64,000 nucleotides of DNA. Origin: an uncultured Prevotellaceae bacterium. GTDB lineage: Bacteria; Bacteroidota; Bacteroidia; Bacteroidales; Bacteroidaceae. Shown piece by piece: positions 1-8,500 of this stretch. The stretch lies in contig CAMJZV010000001.1 of assembly GCA_946410305.1 (NCBI GenBank), positions 186,001-250,000 of the forward strand. The letters are read 5' to 3'. The notes beneath the pieces are model-generated. The model was not told the origin of the DNA, searched no databases, and saw nothing but the letters and a program-made list of their open reading frames with translations. The position numbers and the translations under genes are program-made. Each line of letters opens with the position of its first letter. Positions within the stretch are counted from its first letter, which is position 1.

Positions 1-252
1 GCGCAGTTTCTGCGTTTCAGGGATGCCGATGCCGAAGCCGTCGTCGCGCGGGACGGTCGGGCTGGATGATTGATGCTTTGGCAAAGCATCATACTCAACG
101 GCCAGCCGCGACAGGTCGAGCGCCTCGTCGGGAATAACCTCCTTCCGCTCCGCCTGAAGCTCCTCGGGACAGTATTGTTGCGCCACCTGCCTCAGTAGTT
201 CGAACCCAGGATCCTGTATACCGTATCCGTTAATATTCTGAATATCTATCAT
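1..252 (-). CDS. N-terminus of probable encapsulin cargo protein (partial)
   Basis: Open frame starting at ATG 252 and running off the left edge; 84 residues are visible, beginning MIDIQNINGYGIQDPGFELL. The visible part is a helical stretch (residues 15-45) followed by a low-complexity, Pro/Ser/Gly-rich segment (about 60-80), which fits the disordered loading extension described for family 2 encapsulin cargos, most often a SufS-like cysteine desulfurase. It lies 54 bases downstream of the shell gene and in the same orientation, the usual shell-cargo arrangement, and the adjacent genes are sulfur carriers. No catalytic domain is visible, so the cysteine desulfurase identity is inference from context; another cargo class is possible. 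Confidence 0.55.
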   Translation of the reverse strand, partial: MIDIQNINGYGIQDPGFELLRQVAQQYCPEELQAERKEVIPDEALDLSRLAVEYDALPKHQSSSPTVPRDDGFGIGIPETQKLR

Positions 253-261
253 AAACAATTC

Positions 262-305
262 TATTTACTCCCCTCGCCCTTTGGAGAGGGGTTGGGGGTG
301 AGGCT
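262..305. repeat. Phrase repeat, family B (C/G-rich palindrome)
   Basis: The stretch between cargo and shell genes contains CCCCTCGCCCTTTGGAGAGG followed by a G-rich tail, ending just before the shell stop codon. Close copies occur inside the coding regions of topB (22658-22689) and the RsmF-like gene (37849-37882, 38461-38550). Confidence 0.7.
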
Positions 306-306
306 C

Positions 307-1746
307 TTACTTCTCAACTTTATTCCTATGCTGATAGTCGTGATAATAGCCCACCTCGACATTCTCCAATACAGCGATGGCATCGTCGGTGAGGGCGGCC
401 AGCGAGAAGTACTTTGTGAGCAGATAAGAGGCCACGCCGAACTTGTCAAGACCCATCAAACGGGCACTCAGCGATGGGGCAATCTCACCAGGAATACCAC
501 TCTGGTGCAAACCGATGACGCCCTGGTTCTTCTCACCCACACGCACGAGGATAATCTTCGTCGTGCCGACGCCGCGGCCCGTCAGATACTGGCCCTCGAC
601 CTCCACCTTGTCGCTAGGAATCAGTGGCACGCCACGCCACAGAATGACTCTAGTACCGAAGAGATCGGTGGTCACAGGGGGCACTCCACGCCATGTACAT
701 TCACGTTCGAAAGCTGCGATAGCTCGCGGATGGGCAATAAAGAAGGCGGGCTCTTTCCAGACTAATGACAGCAACTCGTCGAGGTCGTCTGGTGTGGGCG
801 AGCCGTAGCGTGTGGTGATGCGGTAGGCTGGATTGGCAGCAGCCAACAGGCCGAACTGCTTGTTGTTGATCAGTTCCCACTCCTGACGCTCTTTGATGCT
901 CTCGATAGAGAGGCGCAGCTGTTCCTCCAACTGGTTGTAGGGATTATTATAAAGATCGCTGACGCGGGTATGCACACGAACAACGGTCTGCAAAGTATTG
1001 AGACTATACTCCGTTGGATTCTCCTCGTAGTCGATGTAGGTCTCGGGGATGATGTTGTCCTCCTCATGACCGCTGACCAGGTCGATGTGCTTCTCGCCGT
1101 TGTCGTTCACTGATGCCTTCAGACGCAGCTGCTTATCAACGGCTTTCTCGAAGGTATCGCGGAAGTCAGGAACCTCCTTGATGAACTTGATCAGCTCCTT
1201 CAATTTCAGACCGAGGAACACCGTGGGTGTGATGGCACGTACGGAAACTGTCGATTCCTGCTCGTCAAGCAGATCAGCCTCGCCGAAATATTCACCATCG
1301 CCTAACAGAGCAATCCGCAAATCCTCGCCGTGAGGGCCTTTGCTGATGACCTCAGCCTGTCCGCTTGCCACAATGAAGAAGCGTTGTTTGTCCTTGCCCT
1401 CCTCTACGAAGAACTTATCCACATCGACCTCTTTGGCCTCGAACGAACTGACCAAACGGTTCAGTATCTCGTCGTCAAACTCAGAGAACAGAGGAATCGC
1501 CTTGAGGTCCTTCGCTGTAAACGAAGGTACGCCGTTGACATATTGGATGGGCAAACGGTCGTTCTTACGTAACTCAACCTTCGTTCTGTTAACGCGGAAC
1601 GTACCGCCACTAACCTGCACCCAGGGCAATAACTTAAGGAGTAATCTCGGAGTGATGGAGCCCATCTGTGGGGCCGTCTTGGTGGTGGTTGCCAGTCTTC
1701 TGGCTGTTGCTGTAGTTACACTACGCTGAAGATTTGATTCTGCCAT
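307..1746 (-). CDS. Family 2 encapsulin shell protein with cyclic-nucleotide-binding domain (2B type)
   Basis: 479 residues. The arrangement is that of family 2 encapsulins carrying a CNBD: a short N-terminal arm and an HK97-like segment (about 1-80), a CNBD-like beta-roll (about 83-205, with FFIVASGQAEVI and GDGEYFGEADLL), then the major HK97-like shell portion (about 230-479, with NPAYRITTRYG, FFIAHPRAIAAFERECTWRG and LMGLDKFGVASYLLTKY). Shells without the CNBD are near 310 residues, so the length also fits. Such proteins self-assemble into cytoplasmic protein compartments around a cargo enzyme. In the CNBD the FGE of the phosphate-binding cassette is kept, but the usual downstream PRxA is replaced by ESTVS, so nucleotide binding is uncertain. 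Second to last gene of the leftward DsrE-TusA-shell-cargo operon. Automated annotation may mislabel it a Crp/Fnr regulator; there is no HTH. Confidence 0.9.
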   Translation of the reverse strand: MAESNLQRSVTTATARRLATTTKTAPQMGSITPRLLLKLLPWVQVSGGTFRVNRTKVELRKNDRLPIQYVNGVPSFTAKDLKAIPLFSEFDDEILNRLVSSFEAKEVDVDKFFVEEGKDKQRFFIVASGQAEVISKGPHGEDLRIALLGDGEYFGEADLLDEQESTVSVRAITPTVFLGLKLKELIKFIKEVPDFRDTFEKAVDKQLRLKASVNDNGEKHIDLVSGHEEDNIIPETYIDYEENPTEYSLNTLQTVVRVHTRVSDLYNNPYNQLEEQLRLSIESIKERQEWELINNKQFGLLAAANPAYRITTRYGSPTPDDLDELLSLVWKEPAFFIAHPRAIAAFERECTWRGVPPVTTDLFGTRVILWRGVPLIPSDKVEVEGQYLTGRGVGTTKIILVRVGEKNQGVIGLHQSGIPGEIAPSLSARLMGLDKFGVASYLLTKYFSLAALTDDAIAVLENVEVGYYHDYQHRNKVEK

Positions 1747-1780
1747 AATTAGTTTGAGTTTTTGGGGTTATACTTATGAT

Positions 1781-2011
1781 TTATTTCTTAATGACGACCT
1801 TATGCGTTGTTCCCTCGACGTGCTCTATGGATAGCACGTTGTACCCCTGCTCCTTGGCATTGCGGGGAACATTGTCGAGGGGTTCGCCCTCAGAAAGCAG
1901 TACTTCCAGAATGTCGCCTGGTTGGAGCTTGGAGAGCTCGATCTTGGTTTTGACGAAGGTCATCGGGCAATGCTCCTTCGTGATGTCTAATACTTTTGTT
2001 GCCATAGTCAT
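1781..2011 (-). CDS. TusA/SirA-like sulfur carrier protein
   Basis: 76 residues from ATG 2011 (a GTG 15 bases upstream is in frame but less likely; the chosen ATG follows an A-rich leader). The N-terminal signature DITKEHCPMTFVKTKIEL carries the TusA-family Cys-Pro-x motif, whose cysteine accepts a persulfide from a desulfurase and passes it on. It sits between the DsrE-like gene and the encapsulin gene in one orientation, 34 bases before the shell. Inferred role: shuttle between the encapsulated desulfurase and the DsrE-like protein or the ThiS-like carrier. Confidence 0.85.
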   Translation of the reverse strand: MTMATKVLDITKEHCPMTFVKTKIELSKLQPGDILEVLLSEGEPLDNVPRNAKEQGYNVLSIEHVEGTTHKVVIKK

Positions 2012-2022
2012 TTTATTATTTA

Positions 2023-2101
2023 ACACGAATTACCATTAATGACCATTAATTATCATGAATTATTTATGGAAAATTCGTGTTCAATTCGTGGTAATTCGTG
2101 T
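2023..2101. repeat. Intergenic AATTCGTG repeat with inverted ends
   Basis: ACACGAATTACC (2023-2034) and GGTAATTCGTGT (2090-2101) are perfect 12-base inverted repeats. Between them lie variants of ATTAATGACCATTAATTATC and repeated AATTCGTG words. It separates the DsrE-like and TusA-like genes. This is one of several phrase-like repeat families in the window. Confidence 0.75.
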
Positions 2102-2581
2102 TTAAATAAATAGTGTCTGTCCTCCTGCACTTAGTTTCAAGAACGACGCTACGCCGAGGACATCCTTCACCTCAGGGATGAAGTCCTCTTTCTTCAGACC
2201 GAGCACGTGCATCGCCATCTCGCAGGCGTAGAGGTTGATGCCGAGCGCCTTGGCAGCATCGACGAGTTCCTCGAGCGTTGCCACGTTGTTTTTGCGCATC
2301 AGGTAGCGGAAGATTTTGGGACCTGCGCCGAGGAAGTTGAAGCGGCTCGTGGGAGTGACCTTCAGGCCGCCCATCATGAAGCCGAAGAGCTTCGTCAGCC
2401 AGTTACCACCAGTAAAGCTTCTACCTTGCTTTTTCTTAATGGCGTCGAGGCCCCAGAAGGTGAAGAAGATGTTTACCTCATAACCTACTGCTGCCGCGCC
2501 CGTACCTAATGTAAATACTGCCGTCAGTTTGTCGAAATCGCCACTGAAAGCGATGATGCTAAGTTTCTTGTTTTCTGCCAT
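2102..2581 (-). CDS. DsrE/DsrF/DrsH-like family protein (DsrE2 type)
   Basis: 159 residues. The protein reads as the DsrE2 subgroup: an N-terminal beta strand (KLSIIAFSGDFDKLTAVFTLGTGAAAVGYEV in outline, residues 6-36), a hydrophobic middle (FFTFWGLDAI, FGFMMGG), and a conserved cysteine in NLYACEMAMHVLG (near 120). Family members bind or relay persulfide sulfur, often as partners of TusA. First gene of the leftward operon, 26 bases downstream of a TAACTTTG box; transcribed divergently from the ThiS-like gene. The precise partner is inferred from the adjacent TusA-like gene. Confidence 0.85.
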   Translation of the reverse strand: MAENKKLSIIAFSGDFDKLTAVFTLGTGAAAVGYEVNIFFTFWGLDAIKKKQGRSFTGGNWLTKLFGFMMGGLKVTPTSRFNFLGAGPKIFRYLMRKNNVATLEELVDAAKALGINLYACEMAMHVLGLKKEDFIPEVKDVLGVASFLKLSAGGQTLFI

Positions 2582-2607
2582 AAAAAAATACGTTTGAGTT
2601 CACGCTG

Positions 2608-2615
2608 CAAAGTTA
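2608..2615 (-). promoter_or_regulatory. -7 box for DsrE-TusA-encapsulin operon
   Basis: TAACTTTG on the minus strand matches the Bacteroidota TAnnTTTG element. The sequence that follows (GCAGCGTGAACTCAAACG) nearly matches the one following the divergent plus-strand promoter at 2724. Confidence 0.75.
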
Positions 2616-2636
2616 CGGGGTTTTCGCCACGTATAC

Positions 2637-2684
2637 AATCGCATATTCGTGGCATTCTGCATACCCTTGATATGGTATGCGATT
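2637..2684. promoter_or_regulatory. Nested inverted repeat between divergent promoters (candidate operator)
   Basis: AATCGCATA (2637-2645) pairs with TATGCGATT (2676-2684), and inside it GCATACC (2659-2665) pairs with GGTATGC (2674-2680). The structure lies between the two divergent sulfur-locus promoters, where a shared regulator would bind. No regulator gene is adjacent, so its recogniser is unknown. Confidence 0.5.
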
Positions 2685-2723
2685 TACCATCCCTATGGGA
2701 TTGCGGGGGTACGGATTTCGCCG

Positions 2724-2731
2724 TACCTTTG
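2724..2731 (+). promoter_or_regulatory. -7 box for thiS-like/moeB-like/JAMM operon
   Basis: TACCTTTG followed by GCAGCGTGATTCAAACTC, 25 bases before the ATG of the ThiS-like gene. Confidence 0.75.
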
Positions 2732-2756
2732 CAGCGTGATTCAAACTCAAACGATT

Positions 2757-2993
2757 ATGGCAAAGATTTATGTAAATGGAGATGCGCAGGAAGTGAGCCT
2801 GCCGCTCAATGTGAGTGAATTGATTCAGCAGCAGAACGTGCTGCAGCCCGAGATGGTCAGCGTACAGGTGAACGAGGAGTTTGCCGAACGCGAGGACTGG
2901 GAGAGTATTCAACTAAAGGAAGACGACAAGGTCGATTTCCTGTATTTCATGGGAGGCGGCCAACCGGGCTACGCCCTAAATGAAAAAAGATAA
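2757..2993 (+). CDS. ThiS/MoaD-like ubiquitin-fold sulfur carrier with C-terminal extension
   Basis: 78 residues. Beta-grasp carrier: MAKIYVNGDAQEVSLPLNVSELI at the N-terminus (read in parts), a VQVNEE strand, then DKVDFLYFMGGG. Mature ThiS/MoaD proteins end in Gly-Gly, which E1-like enzymes adenylate. Here GGG (66-68) is followed by ten more residues (QPGYALNEKR), so the glycine terminus is buried in a precursor. The JAMM protease two genes downstream is the natural candidate to expose it, as in the known QbsE/QbsD and HcyS/HcyD pairs. The last four residues and stop overlap an AT-rich phrase repeat (2981-3009), so part of the tail may be repeat-derived. Start fixed by ATG 2757 after the promoter. 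Confidence 0.85.
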   Translation: MAKIYVNGDAQEVSLPLNVSELIQQQNVLQPEMVSVQVNEEFAEREDWESIQLKEDDKVDFLYFMGGGQPGYALNEKR

Positions 2994-3010
2994 ATGATAA
3001 ATGAAAGATT

Positions 3011-3820
3011 ATGATAGACTTTACAGAAGAACAAATACAGCGCTATTCGCGGCACATTCTGTTGCAGGATGTCGGCGTTGAGGGCCAAGAGAAGATCATA
3101 AACGCACGCGTGCTCGTAGTGGGTGCCGGCGGACTGGGTGCTCCCGTGTCGCTCTACCTCGCTGCAGCAGGTATCGGCACCATCGGTATCGTGGATGCAG
3201 ATGTCGTGGATTTGAGCAATCTCCAACGTCAGGTGATTCATTTCACGAAGGACGTGGGTGTGCCAAAGGTAAAGAGTGCCGAAGAAAAGATTAAGGCCAT
3301 CAATCCCGATGTGAAGGTAGATACCTATTATGAGTTCCTCGATTCCTCGAACGCGCTCGATATTATCAAGGAGTACGACTTTATCGTCGACGGCACGGAC
3401 AATTTCCCCGTGAAGTTCCTCATCAACGATGCCTGTGTGATGGCAGGCAAGCCATTCTCGCATGGTGGCATCCTACGCTTCAACGGACAGACGTTTACCC
3501 ATATGCCTGGCACGGCCTGCTATCGTTGTATGTTTAAGGAACCGCCTCCCGTAGGAGCAGTACCTACTTGTTCGCAGGCTGGCGTATTAGGCGCTATCGC
3601 CGGTATGCTGGGCACTATCCAGGCCGCAGAGACGTTAAAGTATTTCACAGGTATTGGCGAACTGCTGACCAATCGTCTGCTCACTTTCGATGCCAAGACC
3701 ATGCAGTTCCGCACGGTTCCCGTGAAGCATCGCGACACGTGCGCCATCTGTGGCTCGAACCCCACCATCGATCACCTGATAGATTACGAACAGGCCGCTT
3801 GCGACCTCAAAAACCACTAA
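3011..3820 (+). CDS. E1-like sulfur-carrier adenylyltransferase (MoeB/ThiF/HesA family)
   Basis: 269 residues, typical length for MoeB/ThiF. Nucleotide-binding GAGGLG at 38-43, the LQRQ arginine motif near 71-74, DGTDN at 127-131, two zinc-binding pairs (Cys170/Cys173 and Cys244/Cys247), and the candidate catalytic cysteine Cys187 in PTCSQAG. The enzyme would adenylate the C-terminal glycine of a ThiS-like carrier and help convert it to a thiocarboxylate. It follows the carrier gene by 17 bases and is followed by the JAMM gene after 3 bases, so the three are almost certainly co-expressed. Whether the product serves cysteine, homocysteine, thiamine or cofactor synthesis cannot be read from the sequence. 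Confidence 0.9.
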   Translation: MIDFTEEQIQRYSRHILLQDVGVEGQEKIINARVLVVGAGGLGAPVSLYLAAAGIGTIGIVDADVVDLSNLQRQVIHFTKDVGVPKVKSAEEKIKAINPDVKVDTYYEFLDSSNALDIIKEYDFIVDGTDNFPVKFLINDACVMAGKPFSHGGILRFNGQTFTHMPGTACYRCMFKEPPPVGAVPTCSQAGVLGAIAGMLGTIQAAETLKYFTGIGELLTNRLLTFDAKTMQFRTVPVKHRDTCAICGSNPTIDHLIDYEQAACDLKNH

Positions 3821-3823
3821 GCG

Positions 3824-4222
3824 ATGAAGATTCCACAAAATATTATAGATGAATTGATCAGCCAAGCCCGGCAGGATGCCCCGAACGAGACGTGCGGTTA
3901 CCTGCTGGGCATTAGCGGTGAGGAGGGCGATGTGGTGACGGAGAACTACTGGATGGAGAACATCGACCATTCTCCAGAGCACTTCTCTTTCGCTCCCAAG
4001 GATCAATTCGCAGCACTGAAGTATGCTCGACAGAATGGCTTAAAGATTCTCGCCAACTGGCACAGTCACCCCGCCTCGCCCTCGCGACCTTCGCAAGAAG
4101 ACCTCCGTCTGGCCAACGACCCCACCATCCGTTACGCCATCCTCTCTCTCCACGAGGGCGTTCATCTCAACTCCTTCAAGATTCTGAATGGTGAAGTGGT
4201 GGATAAAGAGATACATCTTTAA
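3824..4222 (+). CDS. JAMM/MPN+ metalloprotease (M67, Mec/HcyD-like)
   Basis: 132 residues, the size of stand-alone prokaryotic JAMM proteins. All catalytic positions are present: Glu22 (NETCGYLLG), His80 and His82 (NWHSHP), Ser90 and Asp93. Members of this group trim C-terminal residues after the Gly-Gly of ubiquitin-like sulfur carriers or release a product from the carrier. Last gene of the rightward three-gene unit; its most likely substrate is the extended carrier at 2757. Confidence 0.88.
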   Translation: MKIPQNIIDELISQARQDAPNETCGYLLGISGEEGDVVTENYWMENIDHSPEHFSFAPKDQFAALKYARQNGLKILANWHSHPASPSRPSQEDLRLANDPTIRYAILSLHEGVHLNSFKILNGEVVDKEIHL

Positions 4223-4255
4223 CTTTATTTATTTGGCATTTCGCTCACTTATACG

Positions 4256-4263
4256 TACCTTTG
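4256..4263 (+). promoter_or_regulatory. Promoter of ridA-tcdA
   Basis: TACCTTTG with a TTTG -33 element 20 bases upstream (4232-4235), 25 bases before the ridA ATG. Confidence 0.75.
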
Positions 4264-4288
4264 CAGCCGATAAAAGCAGAATAGGTTT

Positions 4289-4666
4289 ATGAAAGTAATC
4301 AGTACAACAAAGGCACCTGCTGCCATCGGTCCATATAGTCAGGCCATCAAAGTAGGGAATCTCGTTTATACCTCTGGGCAGATTCCCATCGACCCAGCTA
4401 CTGGCAGTTTTGTCGAAGGAGGTATCAAAGAGCAGACCCGTCAGTCGCTGACCAATATCAAAGCCATCCTTGCGGAAGTGGGTCTTAGCATGGGCAATGT
4501 GGTAAAGACTACCGTATTCCTGGCTGACATGAACGACTTTGCCGACATGAATGCCGTCTATGCAGAATTCTTCACGGAGCCTTATCCTGCACGCTCTGCT
4601 GTTGCCGTCAAGACATTGCCCAAGGGCGCCTTGGTAGAGATTGAGGTTGTTGCAGAAGTAGAATAA
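4289..4666 (+). CDS. ridA: RidA family enamine/imine deaminase
   Basis: 125 residues, full-length RidA (YjgF/YER057c/UK114). Recognisable blocks: [27 protein letters not shown], in outline residues 10-37, [12 protein letters not shown], and the C-terminal [23 protein letters not shown] with the conserved arginine that binds the carboxylate of 2-aminoacrylate. It hydrolyses reactive enamine/imine intermediates made by PLP enzymes. Co-transcribed with tcdA four bases downstream. A housekeeping call with little ambiguity. Confidence 0.95.
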   Translation: MKVISTTKAPAAIGPYSQAIKVGNLVYTSGQIPIDPATGSFVEGGIKEQTRQSLTNIKAILAEVGLSMGNVVKTTVFLADMNDFADMNAVYAEFFTEPYPARSAVAVKTLPKGALVEIEVVAEVE

Positions 4667-4670
4667 GTAG

Positions 4671-5384
4671 ATGGCAATAGAGCAAGCGATATTCCGCAGA
4701 GCGGAACTACTGTTAGGCGACGAGGCCATGAGCCGCATCGCTGAAAAGCGTGTGATTATCTTCGGTGTGGGCGGCGTAGGCTCTTGGTGCGCAGAGAGCT
4801 TAGTACGCAGCGGCATCAGGAAACTGACAATTGTCGACAGCGACTGCGTGAGTGTCACCAACATCAACCGCCAGCTGATGGCGACCACGAAAACTGTGGG
4901 ACAGGTGAAGGTTGACGCACTCAAAGAGCGTTTGCTCACCATCAATCCATCGGCAGAGATTACTGCCCTGCAACAGGTCTTCAACGCAGATAGCGCCTCT
5001 CAGTTTGGGTTAGAAGAATACGACTATATCATCGACGCCATCGACTCACTGAAGGACAAGGCGCTGCTCATCCTCTTGGCTTGCCAGACCAAAGCGAAGC
5101 TCTTCTCGTCCATGGGGGCAGCCCTTAAGCTCGACCCTACACGTATCAAGACCGCTGAGTTCTGGAAGGTAACGGGCGACCCCCTTGCCCGTGCCCTTCG
5201 CAATCGTTTCAAACGCGACAAACAGTTTCCAAAGCGTAAGTTCCAGTGCGTCTTTTCCGACGAACTTCTGGAGAACAAAATGCCCATAGACCCTGACGAC
5301 AAAGGCAACGGCAGCATCGTTCACATCACTGCCATTTTCGGCATGATGTTGGCAGGATTGGTTGTGCAAGATGCCGTAAAATAA
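4671..5384 (+). CDS. tcdA: tRNA threonylcarbamoyladenosine dehydratase
   Basis: 237 residues, E1-like fold of the TcdA/CsdL family. GVGGVG nucleotide-binding loop near 32-37, NINRQL arginine motif, DAIDSLKDK, and the family block KTAEFWKVTGDPLARALRNRFKR before CVFSDE, given here in outline. The enzyme cyclises t6A37 of ANN-decoding tRNAs to ct6A using ATP, often with sulfur-relay proteins (CsdA/CsdE) in E. coli. It lacks the C-terminal membrane tail of the E. coli protein. Ends just before a strong terminator. Confidence 0.93.
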   Translation: MAIEQAIFRRAELLLGDEAMSRIAEKRVIIFGVGGVGSWCAESLVRSGIRKLTIVDSDCVSVTNINRQLMATTKTVGQVKVDALKERLLTINPSAEITALQQVFNADSASQFGLEEYDYIIDAIDSLKDKALLILLACQTKAKLFSSMGAALKLDPTRIKTAEFWKVTGDPLARALRNRFKRDKQFPKRKFQCVFSDELLENKMPIDPDDKGNGSIVHITAIFGMMLAGLVVQDAVK

Positions 5385-5414
5385 GCCGTTTAGGGCAATA
5401 TACCATATTATTGT

Positions 5415-5455
5415 GATGCGAAATGCCACGCTGGTGGTATTTCGCATCTTTTATT
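5415..5455 (+). terminator. Terminator after tcdA
   Basis: 15-base stem (5415-5429 with 5434-5448, one G-T pair), GCTG loop, then TTTTATTTT. Confidence 0.85.
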
Positions 5456-5462
5456 TTCGCCG

Positions 5463-5470
5463 TACCTTTG
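5463..5470 (+). promoter_or_regulatory. Promoter of the SusC/SusD/copper-receptor operon
   Basis: TACCTTTG 32 bases before the susC-like ATG, directly after the tcdA terminator. Confidence 0.75.
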
Positions 5471-5502
5471 CAGCGTCAAACAATTAAAAAGGATAAGAAG
5501 GT

Positions 5503-8500
5503 ATGAAGAGTTTTCAGAGAATAATAACCGTAATTGCTTTAACCATGCTTTTCAGTAACATGGCGTCGGCAACACCTATCAATGGTAAAGTTGCTGACGC
5601 CGTTACTGGCGAAGCGATTATTGGAGCATCAGTCATATATAATAATAAGGTAGGAGCAGTAACTGATGTGGAAGGCCGCTTCCATCTGGACATTGCGTCG
5701 TTTCCCTCAGATATCAGCGTCAGCTATGTGGGCTACGAGAGTCTGCGTGTGAAAATCGGTGAGCGCGACTCTGTGGTGAGCATCCGCTTGCACGAAGACG
5801 CTCAGACACTGAACGAAGTTGTCGTGGTGGGCTATGGTACACAGAAGCGTACCCAGCTGACAGGTAGTGTGACGACCATTAGCAAGGATGTGCTTAACAA
5901 CAATGTGTTTCCTACTGCCGATGCCCTATTGGCTGGTTCTGTTGCTGGCGTACAGGTTACGACTTCCGGTCAGCCTGGAAGCGGCTCGTCAATACGCATT
6001 CGCGGAGGCAACTCCATCAGTGCAAACAATGAACCTCTCTATGTCATTGATGGTCTCTTATATTATAAGGAGAGTGGTACCCTCAGCACAGGTGAGCGTG
6101 GCACAGGCATCAGTGGCGGCATCAGTCCGTTGAGTCTTATCAACCCTAACGACATTGAGTCTATAGAGGTGTTGAAGGATGTCTCCGCCACCGCCATCTA
6201 CGGTTCGCGCGGTGCCAATGGCGTTATCATCGTCACCACCAAAAAGGGTAAGCGCAACCAGACAAATATCAAATATCAGTACCAGCTGACCTATGCCACT
6301 CCTTCAAAAAAGCTCAGCGTGCTGAATGCCACAGAGTGGGCCCGCTATCAAAAGCAGTATTTCTATAACAAGGGGGGCTATACAGACGAGCAGATTGATG
6401 CGCTGGGAACAGGTACCGACTGGCAGGATGCCGTGTTGCGTTCAACAGTCAGCCATTCACACAATCTGACCATCAGCGGCGGCGACGAAAAAAACAGATA
6501 CCTGCTGGGCGCTAACATAATAGATCAAAAGGGCATCGTGCTGAACACCGGCTTCAATCGTACGGCACTCCGTCTGAATGCAGACCGCAGACTGACGGAC
6601 AAGCTCACTGTAGAGGCTGCACTGAATGTCAGCCGTAACAAGCAAGACGGTCTGACCACAACCACTGGTGTTTCGTTCAATTCCTCACCTTACCAAGGCG
6701 GCATCACCAACTCTTTGACTTACGCCTTGCTCATGCCCCCTGTTTTGCCCATCTACAAGGCTGATGGCTCTTACAACTATACCAATCCCTATGAATATGC
6801 CTATTTCGCCATGGGAGATATTGCGGCAAACCCTGTATCAGACTTAGAAAACAGTGTGGCACAGTCTATCGATGACGATATCATTGGTAATGCAAGTCTA
6901 ACCTATGAATTTACTGACGGACTGGTTGGTAAGGCCAGCTTAGGTTTCGACTTTGACAATCTGACGCAGAACTATTTTGCACCTCACTATACAGCGTTAG
7001 GTCTTGCCAATGGCGGTACAGGTAGCATTGCTAAGCGACGTCTGGAAACCTGGCAGACGGAGTTTACACTCAACTACCGACACAACTTCGGCAGAAGCCA
7101 TCAGTTGGATGCACTGGCAGGATATACCTATCAGACCACCAACCGTACTTTCCTTACAGGCTCGTCAAGTAAGTACACCGACGAAAGCCTGAAGCAGAAC
7201 AACCTGTCAGGAGGAAGCCTGTTTGCGGCCCCTCTCTCTGGCGAGAGCTCGTCAAACCTTCATTCTCTCATCGGACGTGTCAACTACACGCTGCTCGACA
7301 AATATAATGCAACGGCAACCTTCCGTGCCGACCGTTCATCGCGCTTCTCACAGAACCACAACTGGGGCCTGTTCCCCTCACTTGGTCTTTCGTGGAATGT
7401 CAACCGTGAACGTTTTCTGGCAAAACAGAAATGGCTGAGCAACCTGAAGGTTCGTGCTTCTATAGGTACTGTAGGCAATCAGGAGATTGGTGACTACCAA
7501 TACTCGACAGCCTATACAACCAGCACCACTGGAGGTAATGTACACTACACCAAGTCGAACGCTGCCAACAGCAATCTGAAGTGGGAAACCACCGTATCGG
7601 GTAATATAGGTATAGATGCTTCGTTTTTGCAAAACCGCATAGGCATTACGGTGGAGTACTACCAAAAGAGAACCCTCGACCTATTGCTGAACGTACCTGT
7701 TGATGTGGCCAAATATGGTGTATCCTCACAACTTCAGAATGTTGGCAACGTAGAAAACAAGGGCTTCGAGATTTCAGTAGATTTTACGCCTGTTAGAAAC
7801 AAGCATCTCCTTTGGAATATCCAGGCCAACCTAGGCTATAATAAGAATGAGGTGACAAGTCTTGGTGACTATGACGAACTGAACGTCAACAGCTATACCA
7901 TCCTGCGCAAAGGAGAGGCAGTAGGTTCCTTCTACGGTCTCGTGTTCGACGGTGTGGTACAGGCCGACGAGGACATATCGAAACTGCCCACACAAAACGG
8001 CAGCCGTCCAAAGATAGGACAAGAGAAGTTCCGCGACATCAACGGTGACGGTAAAGTAAACGAGTTCGATCGTGTCATCTTGGGACACTCGCATCCTGAC
8101 ATCAACTATGGACTATCGTCGAGCCTGAAGTTCGGACGTTTAGATGCCTTCATACAGTTTCAGGGAACGGCAAACGGACAGATCTACAACTCGCTGCGCC
8201 GCACACTGGAAAGTCCCACTGACTGCTACAACGTCTCATCCGTCATCCTCGACAGTTGGACGGCAGAGAATCCCAGCAACATCTATCCGGCAGTTACCGA
8301 CGTACGTCCATACAGCTATATCGACAGCCGCTTCGTAGAGGACGCCAACTATTTCAAGCTGAAAACCCTGACAGTGGGCTATAGCATTCCTGTACGTTTT
8401 ATGAAGGCAGGCCTTCACTTGACGGCAACAGCAACAAACCTCTTCACCATTACCAATTATAAGGGCTATGAACCAGAGATACAAAGTGGTGTGGATATGG

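Noticed and set aside
307..1746. Crp/Fnr transcription regulator because of the CNBD
   Set aside because: No helix-turn-helix follows the CNBD; the rest of the protein is an encapsulin shell fold.
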